From: Gemmatimonadetes bacterium bin94
GTDB lineage: Bacteria; Gemmatimonadota; Gemmatimonadetes; Longimicrobiales; Gaopeijiaceae
Assembly (NCBI GenBank): GCA_002238865.1
Contig: MPNE01000017.1
Coordinates: 1-64,000, forward strand
DNA: 64,000 bases
Direction: 5' to 3'
Shown: positions 11,306 to 18,624 of the stretch, piece after piece
How positions within the stretch are numbered: the first letter of the stretch is position 1
Layout of the letters: each line of letters starts with the position of its first letter
Program-made: the position numbers and the translations under genes
Notes under the pieces: generated by a model
Told to the model about the DNA's origin: nothing
What the model saw: only the letters and a program-made list of their open reading frames with translations
Databases searched by the model: none

Positions 11306-12576
11306 GGCCCCTCTCCTTCCCGGTCGTACGCCAGCTGCCCATCCACATACACCCGCGTCACCAGGCTGCTCACCTCGTACCAGGTCCCGCTCAGCACCAC
11401 GATGTCGGCATCCTTGCCCGGCTCCAGGCTCCCTACCCGGGCCTCCACCCCCGCGATCGCGGCGGGGTTGATCGTCACCGCTTCGAGCGCGTCCTGCTCG
11501 GTCATGCCGTATCGGATGCCCAACCCGGCGTTGCCCCTCTGCCACTTCGACCCGACCACGGGGTCATCCGTGTGGAAGGCGAAGCGCACGCCCTTCTCGT
11601 TCATCACCGTGCCCGTCGCCATGACCTCGTCGGACAGCGCCACGCGCGTGAAGAGCGGCAGCCCTACCACGTCGATTCCGGCCGCGGCGATGTCGTCGGC
11701 GACCTTGTAGGCCTCGGTGGAGTGGTGAATCGTCAGGTGGAAGTCGAACTCCTGCGACAGTCGGATGATCGAGAGGATGTCGTGCGCGCTGTGGACGTGG
11801 GAACGGATCCGATCCTCGCCGTTCAGGACGCGGACCAGCGCTTCCATGCCCAGATCGCGCGGTGGGGCCGGGCCTTCCCGGCCGCCCTCCTCCCACGCGT
11901 CCCGCTTCGCCTGGTACTCCTGCGCCTCGATGAACTTCGCGCGCAGCAGCGCGGTCACCGCCATGCTGGTCGTCGGCGACTGGTCCGGGCGCTTCCGTCC
12001 CATCGCGATCTTGAGCCCGCCGCGCTCCTTCACGATACGGTCGTCGATCGACCCGCCCCACGTCTTGATGACGATGGCTTGCCCGCTCGACACCTCGCCG
12101 CTCCCGGGGCCGGTCACGACCGTGGTCACGCCACCCTTGACCGCGCCCTTCCAGAAGTCGTCGTCGGGCGAGAGCACGTCGCGGATGCGGTGCTGCGGCC
12201 CGAACCGGGTCGGGAACTCGTTGAGGTCGCGGGAATCGGCGCCGATGTGGGAGTGGTTGTCCAGCATGCCGGGCATGATGACCATTCCGCTCAGGTCGAC
12301 CACGTCGGCATCGCCGGGCGGTGAGATGTCCGCGCCGAGCGCCGTGATCACGCCGTCCTGGAAGACGATCGTTCCGGCTTCGATGGCCGGCCCGGCCGCC
12401 GTGTGGATCCGTGCCCCGACCAGGGCGACCGGGGCGGCCTGGGCGGTCACGGGCGCGGCAGGGGCGGCGATCGCGGCAGGGGCGACGATGGCGGCGATGG
12501 CCGCGATAGCCGGGCCGCTCCGCGCCCTTCGGGGCTTCCGCAATGTCAACTTTACCTTACGTCGTGTAAATCGCAC
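11302..12576 (-). CDS. Secreted metal-dependent amidohydrolase
   Basis: 424 aa from GTG 12576, which is preceded by AAGGAAG eight bases upstream and gives a good signal peptide (basic MRFTRRKVKLTLRK, then an Ala-rich core ending VTAQA). A longer start at 12669 is possible but spoils the signal. The body carries the HxH metal motif GMLDNHSHIG, a later His-His pair (LTIHHSTE) and the Asp-containing FHTDDP, consistent with an active imidazolonepropionase/prolidase-like amidohydrolase. The gene overlaps the catalytically degenerate paralogue by four bases. Substrate is unknown; a peptide, hydantoin or lactam would fit the surrounding pathway. Confidence 0.85.
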   Translation of the reverse strand: MRFTRRKVKLTLRKPRRARSGPAIAAIAAIVAPAAIAAPAAPVTAQAAPVALVGARIHTAAGPAIEAGTIVFQDGVITALGADISPPGDADVVDLSGMVIMPGMLDNHSHIGADSRDLNEFPTRFGPQHRIRDVLSPDDDFWKGAVKGGVTTVVTGPGSGEVSSGQAIVIKTWGGSIDDRIVKERGGLKIAMGRKRPDQSPTTSMAVTALLRAKFIEAQEYQAKRDAWEEGGREGPAPPRDLGMEALVRVLNGEDRIRSHVHSAHDILSIIRLSQEFDFHLTIHHSTEAYKVADDIAAAGIDVVGLPLFTRVALSDEVMATGTVMNEKGVRFAFHTDDPVVGSKWQRGNAGLGIRYGMTEQDALEAVTINPAAIAGVEARVGSLEPGKDADIVVLSGTWYEVSSLVTRVYVDGQLAYDREGEGP

Positions 12577-12582
12577 TTTACA
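12565..12582 (-). promoter_or_regulatory. Palindrome across the amidohydrolase start codon
   Basis: On the minus strand TGTAAAGTGCGATTTACA is a perfect inverted repeat (6-bp arms, 6-bp spacer) and contains the proposed GTG start. The arms match those of the palindromes upstream of the molybdate operon (TTTACA/TGTAA). A repressor bound here could block translation or transcription. No regulator is assigned. Confidence 0.4.
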
Positions 12583-12681
12583 TTCTTCCTTTCCGCTGTT
12601 GGCCAGGACCGCGCGGGCGACGGCCCGTGAGGGGGTGAATCGGCCGCAGGATCGGCCCCGCCCAGCCATTCCATCGCCCGC

Positions 12682-13971
12682 TCACACCGTCCATATCTCC
12701 CCCAGCACCCGCTGGAAGTTGCCGCCCAGAATCCCCCTGATGTGCTCATCCGCGTACCCCCGCCGGATCAGCGCCTCGGCCAGGTCGAACATGCGCTTCG
12801 GGTGGTCCACCCCCTCGATGTCGATCTTCTCCCGGAACGCATACGAGTCCTTGTATCCGCTCTTGAGGGCTTCGTACTCGTCTTCCGGCATGTCGTCGTA
12901 GCCCCACAGGTCGATGTCGCTCCCGACTCCCAGGTGCTCCACGCCGATCAGGTCGCGGACATGGTCGAAGTGGTCGATGTAGTCCTCGATCGTCGTCGGC
13001 TCCCTGTCCTTCACGAACATGCGCACGCCCGTGATCCCCATCACGCCGCCGGTTGCACCCATCGCCCGTATGGCCTCGTCGGTCTTGGTGCGGGGGTGGC
13101 CACCCGACAGCACCCGGCTGTTCGAATGGGTGAAAAGGACGGGCCGCGACGAGATCTCGCAGGCGTCCAGGGTGGTCCGGTCGCCCGAGTGCGACACGTC
13201 GACCACCATCCCCACCTCGTTCATCCGCTCCACGATTGCCACGCCGAAGTCCGATATCCCCCCGTCGATGCGCTCGGTGGCGCCGTTCCCGATGAGGTTC
13301 CGCGAGTTGTACGTCAGTTGGGAGACGCGCTGCCCGAGGGCGTGGAAGGCGTTCACGTCGTCTGGGCGGCGGAAATGCGACGAAGTCTGCGTCCCGATCA
13401 GGATCCCGGCGCGCCCGGAACCGTGCACGCTCGCCAGGTCCTCCACCGAGTCCACCCGCACGAAGAGGTCCGGCCGCTCGGCGATCAGCGAATTGTACCT
13501 CGACACGAACATCAGCGTGTTGTGGTACTGGTCATCGAAGTCCCGCCCCCCGATACCCACGCCGATATGGAAGACATCGATCTCGGAGTCGCGAAAGTCC
13601 TGCTCCTCCCGTTCCGTCATGCCCCACAACCCCGGACCCCACCTCTCCTGCACCGACCGGGAGATGGCCAGCGGGGACAGCATGTCGATCACAAGGGAGC
13701 CCGTCACCAGGTCGATGCAGCGTGCGGAGTACTCCTGGGCGGGTGCGGAATCCAACCGTCCGCGACGTGAGCCACCCGGACCCCGGGCATGCAGCGCGAA
13801 GCGGCCCAGATTCACAAAGGGCGCGCCCAGTGCGAATCCGGCCGCTCCGGCGACCGCCTTCACCACCGCCCGGCGGGACAACGGAGACGAGGCGGCCGGC
13901 GAACCCGGCAGCGCCGGGGTGACCGGCACGTCATCCGGTTTCGGAACGATCAAGCGAGCTTCTCTTTTCAT
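12682..13971 (-). CDS. M19-like membrane dipeptidase (renal dipeptidase family) with Tat-type signal
   Basis: 429 aa. The N-terminus has a twin-arginine segment (SRRAVVKAVAGAAGFALG), so folded export is likely. The M19 core is recognisable: GVGIGGRDF, VDVSHSGDRTT, PVLFTHSNSR and HLGVGSDIDLWG. M19 enzymes are zinc enzymes that cleave dipeptides and tolerate a D-residue at the second position, which suits the D-amino-acid neighbours. The first metal motif (HxD in typical members) reads IDMLSPLA here, so one metal site may be altered. Its ATG overlaps the vapC stop as ATGA, coupling it to the toxin-antitoxin genes. Confidence 0.85.
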   Translation of the reverse strand: MKREARLIVPKPDDVPVTPALPGSPAASSPLSRRAVVKAVAGAAGFALGAPFVNLGRFALHARGPGGSRRGRLDSAPAQEYSARCIDLVTGSLVIDMLSPLAISRSVQERWGPGLWGMTEREEQDFRDSEIDVFHIGVGIGGRDFDDQYHNTLMFVSRYNSLIAERPDLFVRVDSVEDLASVHGSGRAGILIGTQTSSHFRRPDDVNAFHALGQRVSQLTYNSRNLIGNGATERIDGGISDFGVAIVERMNEVGMVVDVSHSGDRTTLDACEISSRPVLFTHSNSRVLSGGHPRTKTDEAIRAMGATGGVMGITGVRMFVKDREPTTIEDYIDHFDHVRDLIGVEHLGVGSDIDLWGYDDMPEDEYEALKSGYKDSYAFREKIDIEGVDHPKRMFDLAEALIRRGYADEHIRGILGGNFQRVLGEIWTV

Positions 13972-14414
13972 TCGAACCTCTCATGCACCGTGTGCGCTTT
14001 TCGGGGCAGAATCTCCACGGCGGCGTAGCGGGCCGCCCGAATGAGAGCACGGTCGAGTGTAGCGAGGGGCTTCCCGCGCCGCATGGCCAATTCGAGGTAT
14101 GCCGCGTCGTAGGTGCTCAACGTCCACTCACGCGCCAACATCAGTGTTTCGCGCAGCGCACGCTCATCGGTCTCGGTATCGGTAGCGATCGCCAGCCTTC
14201 TCAAGAGATGAAGATAGGCTGCAACTTTCGCTGCGCTGATTCGCTCTTGCCGCTCGGCCCGGACCAGGACATTGCCGATTTCCAGGTGCCAGATGCCGGG
14301 AACGACGGCGCCTTCCTCCTTCAATTGGTCCAGCAACGCGTCCGTCTCGGGTGTCGCTTCGTCATCGAACAGCCAATTTGCGGCGACCGAACAGTCCAGG
14401 ACGAATCCGCTCAC
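13968..14414 (-). CDS. vapC: PIN-domain toxin (VapC family)
   Basis: 148 aa. PIN-domain acidic residues are visible: FVLDCSVAANW at the N-terminus, LEIGN in the middle, TYDAAYLELA and LATLDRALI near the end. VapC toxins are Mg-dependent ribonucleases, often cutting tRNA. The start is a GTG that overlaps the antitoxin stop (GTGA), the normal VapBC arrangement. Its own stop overlaps the dipeptidase start (ATGA), which is not normal: the toxin sits inside a metabolic operon. Confidence 0.9.
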   Translation of the reverse strand: MSGFVLDCSVAANWLFDDEATPETDALLDQLKEEGAVVPGIWHLEIGNVLVRAERQERISAAKVAAYLHLLRRLAIATDTETDERALRETLMLAREWTLSTYDAAYLELAMRRGKPLATLDRALIRAARYAAVEILPRKAHTVHERFE

Positions 14415-14650
14415 GGGCGTCCCGCGTCGCGTAGATCCTTCCAGTTCACGTCGCCGAGCACGACTCCCTTGCGCAGCGCGCGCAGCTCGCGAATCGCATC
14501 GGCTACGTCGGATCTGTCGGCCTCTTCGGCCGGCACCAGCCGGGCCACAGGCACCCCCCGTCTCGTGATCAGTACTTCCTCGCCCTCCGCTACCCTGTTC
14601 AACAACGAAGACAGGTGCGTCTTCGCCTCGAACGCGCCCACCGTGGTCAT
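14411..14650 (-). CDS. vapB: Antitoxin of the Phd/YefM-VapB type
   Basis: 79 aa. The N-terminus MTTVGAFEAKTHLSSLLNRV and the following EVLITRRGVPVARL are the DNA-binding fold of Phd/YefM antitoxins; the C-terminal part would wrap VapC. ATG 14650 has GGGAGG at good distance; an ATG two codons earlier (14656) is too close to that site. The antitoxin normally represses its own promoter, and a double palindrome lies just upstream (14705-14732). Confidence 0.9.
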   Translation of the reverse strand: MTTVGAFEAKTHLSSLLNRVAEGEEVLITRRGVPVARLVPAEEADRSDVADAIRELRALRKGVVLGDVNWKDLRDAGRP

Positions 14651-14704
14651 CGTCATTCCTCCCTCATCGTCGGCTGTCGGGCCAATCACTTCTGGCTCTT
14701 GCAA

Positions 14705-14732
14705 ACTAGTTGATCCAACTAGTATATACTAG
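14705..14732 (-). promoter_or_regulatory. Nested palindromic operator for vapBC
   Basis: ACTAGTTG-ATC-CAACTAGT (14705-14723) is a perfect 8+3+8 inverted repeat. It runs directly into CTAGTATATACTAG (14719-14732), a perfect 14-bp palindrome containing TATACT, a possible -10 on the minus strand. Binding of the antitoxin here would regulate vapBC. The stop codon of the upstream S9 peptidase (14729-14731) lies inside the second palindrome. Confidence 0.7.
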
Positions 14733-16861
14733 GACACCCGCTCCCGATACCGATCGAACCACCCCACGATGTACATGATCTTCTGCATGAAGTGACTCGG
14801 TCGCACCCGGATCCCGTGCGGCTCGCCGGGCACCTTCACCAGCACCGCCTCCACGCCCTTCAGCTTGAGCGCCTGGAAGTACTGGTCCGACTCCGACATC
14901 GGCGTCCGATAGTCCTCGACACCGGTCATCACCATCGTCGGCGTGGTCACATTGCCGACCAGCGAGATCGACGAGCGCGACATGTAGTGCTCGGGATCCT
15001 CCCAGGGCATGGCCCGAAACCAGTACTTTGCAACGGTGATCGGGATGTCCGAACTGACCGCGAAGCTGTACCAGTTGATCACGGGGTATAGAACCGCCGC
15101 AGCCCTGTAGCGGTCGGTCTTGCCGATCGACCAGGACGAAAGGACTCCGCCGCCGCTTCCGCCCGTGATGTAGAGCTGGTCCGGATCCACGTACCCGAGG
15201 TCGATCACCGCGTCCACCCCCGCGTCCAGGTCGAAGAAGTCGTCGCCGGGGTAGGAATGGTGGATCAGGTTGCCGAATTCCTCGCCGTACGACGTGCTGC
15301 CGCGCGGGTTGGTGTACAGCACGACATACCCGGCCGACGCCATCGCCTGCTTCTCGATGTCGAATCGATCCCCGTAGTTCGCGAAGGGTCCGCCGTGGAT
15401 CTCGAGCACCAGCGGGTAGCGACGGCCGGCGTCGAAACCCGGCGGCTTGATGATCCAGCCCTGGATCTCGAGTCCGTCGTGGGAGGAGGGCCAGCGGATT
15501 TCCTCGACGTCGCCGAGCGTCTTGTGCGCCAGGACGTCGTCGTTCACCGCGGTTACGACCCGCGTGTCCCCTCCGCCGCCCCCGAGCGCGACTTCGCTCA
15601 GCACCGAGGGGGTCGACACCGTGTAGGCGAACATTCCGCCGGGGCCGACCGAGAAGCTTCCGCCGCCGTACGCCGAACCCGTCCCGCCCATGTTCCCGGC
15701 CACGACGTGTACCTCGTCGCTGCCCGGTTCCACGTACGCGATCTTCGAGTTGCCATGGTCGGAGTACGAGAAGTACAGCCGCTCCGAGTCCGGCGCCCAC
15801 GCCAGACCCCCCACGGTCCGGTCAAGGTGGGCGGCCACGGCCCGAGCGTCCGATCCGTCGCGGTTGGCCATCATCAGCCCGGTGACCTGGTACCCCTGGT
15901 AGCGGTCGTCGAAACCGGCGTACGCGATCCAGCGGCCATCGGGAGAGACAGCCACGCCGCCGTCGGGTCCCTTGCGGTCCGTCAGGGCACGGATCTCGCC
16001 ATCGAGGGAGACTTCGTAGACCTCCGTGTTGCGGTTTTCCAGCTCCCAGTCGGGGTGACGGTTCGCCGTGATCAGCACCGATTGGCCGTCGGCGGACCAC
16101 ACCGGCCGGCCACTGCCCGCGCGCCCCACGTACCCGCCGTGGTGAAAGTCGCCGCTGGTGATCCGCCGCGGCGTCCCCCCTTGAGAGGGCATCACGAACA
16201 CGTGGGTGAAGCCGTGCTCCAGATCGCCCGCTCCGTCGAAGCGGTGGACCAGCTCGTGGATCACCCGGGCCGGCTCGGCCCACTCCGCGCCTTCGGGCGG
16301 ATCGGGCATGGAAATGAGCGCCATTCCCGCCGAGGGCACAAAGGACGAGAAGGCGATGTGACCGCCGTCCGGAGACCATGCGGGCACCCGCGGCCCTTCG
16401 ACCAGGTCTGTAACCCTCTGCGTCTGTCCGGTGTCCATCCAGCGAACGTGGATCTGGGGCGGGGTGTCCTGCATGGCGCCCCGGGCGTTCGACAGGTAGA
16501 GCAGGCGGGTCCCGTCAGGGGACCACCGCGGCCAGCTGTCGTTCTGCTTGCCCGAGGTCAGCGGGCGCAATCCGCCGCCGTCCCCGTTCATGATCCACAG
16601 GTTCGAGTAGTTGCGGTCGGTCAGCGCGTCGGACCACTGCCGCACGAAGACGACCCGGGATCCGTCGGGCGACACCTGCGGGTCGCTCACGAATTCCAGG
16701 TCGAAGACATCGTGCGCAGTAAGGACATCGAGCGCCTGCTGGGCGCCGGCAGGCCATGGGGACGCGAGCAGCGCGGCGGCGATCAGCACAGGCGCCGCGG
16801 CTCGCAACGCGCGAGCGGAGGTGCGCCCCGGCGGGGTCGCGACGGTCGGAATGCGGTTCAT
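14729..16861 (-). CDS. Secreted S9 family prolyl oligopeptidase-type peptidase
   Basis: 710 aa from ATG 16861, with a signal peptide ending about PAGAQQA. The N-terminal two thirds form a WD40-like/TolB-like beta propeller (repeated SPDGTRLLYLS and SPDGRWIAYAG units). The C-terminal alpha/beta hydrolase domain has the nucleophile in GGSGGGVLSSW (about residue 567), the acid near DYRTPMSES (about 649) and His in GEPHGIR (about 680). Such enzymes cleave short peptides, often after Pro, in the periplasm or outside the cell. It lies 28 bp after the GNAT-like gene and is followed by vapBC, so it is probably part of the peptide-breakdown operon. Confidence 0.93.
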   Translation of the reverse strand: MNRIPTVATPPGRTSARALRAAAPVLIAAALLASPWPAGAQQALDVLTAHDVFDLEFVSDPQVSPDGSRVVFVRQWSDALTDRNYSNLWIMNGDGGGLRPLTSGKQNDSWPRWSPDGTRLLYLSNARGAMQDTPPQIHVRWMDTGQTQRVTDLVEGPRVPAWSPDGGHIAFSSFVPSAGMALISMPDPPEGAEWAEPARVIHELVHRFDGAGDLEHGFTHVFVMPSQGGTPRRITSGDFHHGGYVGRAGSGRPVWSADGQSVLITANRHPDWELENRNTEVYEVSLDGEIRALTDRKGPDGGVAVSPDGRWIAYAGFDDRYQGYQVTGLMMANRDGSDARAVAAHLDRTVGGLAWAPDSERLYFSYSDHGNSKIAYVEPGSDEVHVVAGNMGGTGSAYGGGSFSVGPGGMFAYTVSTPSVLSEVALGGGGGDTRVVTAVNDDVLAHKTLGDVEEIRWPSSHDGLEIQGWIIKPPGFDAGRRYPLVLEIHGGPFANYGDRFDIEKQAMASAGYVVLYTNPRGSTSYGEEFGNLIHHSYPGDDFFDLDAGVDAVIDLGYVDPDQLYITGGSGGGVLSSWSIGKTDRYRAAAVLYPVINWYSFAVSSDIPITVAKYWFRAMPWEDPEHYMSRSSISLVGNVTTPTMVMTGVEDYRTPMSESDQYFQALKLKGVEAVLVKVPGEPHGIRVRPSHFMQKIMYIVGWFDRYRERVS

Positions 16862-16889
16862 GGAGTCCCCCCAGAGGATACGAGAGCGG

Positions 16890-17774
16890 TCAGGGGTTGG
16901 CGGTCCGGGAGACAATGTACCTGGCATGGTCCCGTCCGGAGACGAAACCGGTTATCTCGTACGGGCCGTCCAGCAGACGGGTGAAGGCGCGCCGGGTCGA
17001 CAGGCGCCACCTGAAGGCTTCCTCGAATGAGTGCTCTTCGATCGACTCGATGTCGCTCGGGATCAGCACTTCCACGACATCGGCGTCCGCGGGCACCCGG
17101 TCGCTGTCCCCGGGAACTCCGATCACGAGGCAGGATTCGCTGAAGCCGTCCCCGCCCGCCTTTCGTTCGGTCCTGCCCCGTGGTCCGCGGCTGTCGAGCA
17201 GATCCCACCTGGCGATGAATCTGTCGGTCCCGAGCTGATGGAGATCGCTGTCCGACGTCCCGTACATATCGGGCACGTACTCGGCGACCGTGGCGCCCAG
17301 GTGGTTGAGGTTGAGGTGCGCGTTACGGGCAACGAGTGGGTCGAAGGTCCAGTACATGGTGTTCACGCGGTGGACCAGCAACTGCTCCTTCTGGGCCAGT
17401 TTGAGCCGTCTTCCGATCCCCATGTTCCGCGCGTCGGACCGGACGGCAAGCATGTGGGACCAGTGTGCCAGTTCGCCGCCACGAATCCCGGTCACCCCGA
17501 AGACGACGCCGAGGAGATCACCGTCGGAACCGAATGCACCTGTGCAGATGCCGCCCATCTTGACCGTGATCTGCATCATGCTCACAGGCACGACATCGGA
17601 GAAGCCGTAGCCCCACGTCTGACGCTGAAGGTCGACGCAGGCCGCAAACTCCTCGGGCGTCGTGACCGCACGGATCTCGATCTCCGGGCGGTCCGGAAGG
17701 GTCGCAACGCTCGCTGAACCGGGGACGGTGGCCATGGCGCTTCGAGTATCGGTGGAATCGTCGGAATGAACCAA
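16890..17774 (-). CDS. GNAT-fold acetyltransferase-like protein (COG3375-like)
   Basis: About 294 aa. The acetyl-CoA-binding segment is visible as HMLAVRSDARNMGIGRRLK, followed by WTFDPLVARNAHLNLNHLGA, a hallmark of a broad group of predicted GNAT enzymes of unknown substrate. The start is TTG 17774 with AGGAT upstream, or ATG 17735; the region before the GNAT core looks unstructured in either case. It is the first gene of the minus-strand operon and faces the divergent GntR regulator across 143 bp. Confidence 0.8.
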   Translation of the reverse strand: MVHSDDSTDTRSAMATVPGSASVATLPDRPEIEIRAVTTPEEFAACVDLQRQTWGYGFSDVVPVSMMQITVKMGGICTGAFGSDGDLLGVVFGVTGIRGGELAHWSHMLAVRSDARNMGIGRRLKLAQKEQLLVHRVNTMYWTFDPLVARNAHLNLNHLGATVAEYVPDMYGTSDSDLHQLGTDRFIARWDLLDSRGPRGRTERKAGGDGFSESCLVIGVPGDSDRVPADADVVEVLIPSDIESIEEHSFEEAFRWRLSTRRAFTRLLDGPYEITGFVSGRDHARYIVSRTANP

Positions 17775-17811
17775 TCATCCTACCGCTCGAAATCGCATAC
17801 GGCAAGGTATC

Positions 17812-17855
17812 CAGATCTTGCGACAAAACTGCGATACACTGTCCGGGGTTATAAT
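17812..17855 (+). promoter_or_regulatory. Divergent control region between GNAT and GntR genes
   Basis: TTGCGACAA (17818-17826) is a 3+3+3 inverted repeat of a size typical for FCD-type GntR sites; the flanks (CAGATC ... AACTG, 17812-17831) continue the partial symmetry. TATAAT at 17850-17855 is a good -10 for the rightward gntR operon, but I see no convincing -35. The site is placed to control both directions. Confidence 0.35.
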
Positions 17856-17917
17856 AATCTACGACATAATCGAAACGCGGACTGCCTTAAGCGCGGCGGT
17901 CGCGAGGATGGAGACAC

Positions 17918-18616
17918 ATGCCCAAAGCGAAACAGAGCGCGAGCGACCGCGGGACGCAGGCGTACAACCACCTTCGGCAGCTGATCGTTCGCGGGCGTCT
18001 GGCGCCGGGCTCGCGGCTGATCGAAACGGAAGTCGCCGAGCGCCTGGGCCTCAGCCGCACTCCGGTTCGGAGCGCCCTCCAGCGACTCATGCAGGAAGGA
18101 TACATCGCGGCACCTCCGAGGGGCCGCCAGAGCCGCCCTTTCGTCGCGCCCCTCACTCAGGACGACGCCGTCGAACTCTTCTTCATCGTCGCCGAGATGG
18201 AAGGCCTGGCCGCATGGCAAGCCGCCAGGCAGGAAGACCGGCAGGCCATGATCGACGACATGAACGAAATCAACGCCCAGCTGCTCTCCGAGGCGTCCGC
18301 CGCGAGGCCTTCGCGGGAACGGATCTTCCAGCTCGACACCCGCTTTCACCGCCGCTACGTCGAGGGCGGCGCGGGGCCGAGGCTCGTGGCTCTCCACGAC
18401 GCGATAAAGCCACAGGCCGAGCGCTACACGCGTCTCTACATCGACGCCCTGCTCGACCAGCTCGCCGTCTCCGTCGAGGAACACCAGGTCATCATCGACG
18501 CGATCGAGGCCGGCGACGCCGATCTGGCCCAGACGTCCGTGCAGACCAACTGGCGCAACGCCGCGGAACGATTGAGCGGCGTGATCGAGCGCGCCGGGGA
18601 ACTCGGAAGCTGGTGA
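17918..18616 (+). CDS. GntR family transcriptional regulator (FCD subfamily)
   Basis: 232 aa. The winged-helix N-terminus is clear: AYNHLRQLIVRGRLAPGSRL followed by EVAERLGLSRTPVRSALQRL. The C-terminal helical FCD domain binds a small acid and has the metal-type residues D..H in FQLDTRFHRRYV and later EEHQVIIDAI. ATG 17918 follows GGAG by five bases. FadR/FCD regulators commonly control amino- or organic-acid catabolism, and the gene is divergent from the D-amino-acid/peptide operon and first in its own operon; control of both is inferred. Confidence 0.92.
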   Translation: MPKAKQSASDRGTQAYNHLRQLIVRGRLAPGSRLIETEVAERLGLSRTPVRSALQRLMQEGYIAAPPRGRQSRPFVAPLTQDDAVELFFIVAEMEGLAAWQAARQEDRQAMIDDMNEINAQLLSEASAARPSRERIFQLDTRFHRRYVEGGAGPRLVALHDAIKPQAERYTRLYIDALLDQLAVSVEEHQVIIDAIEAGDADLAQTSVQTNWRNAAERLSGVIERAGELGSW

Positions 18617-18624
18617 GCAGCGCC

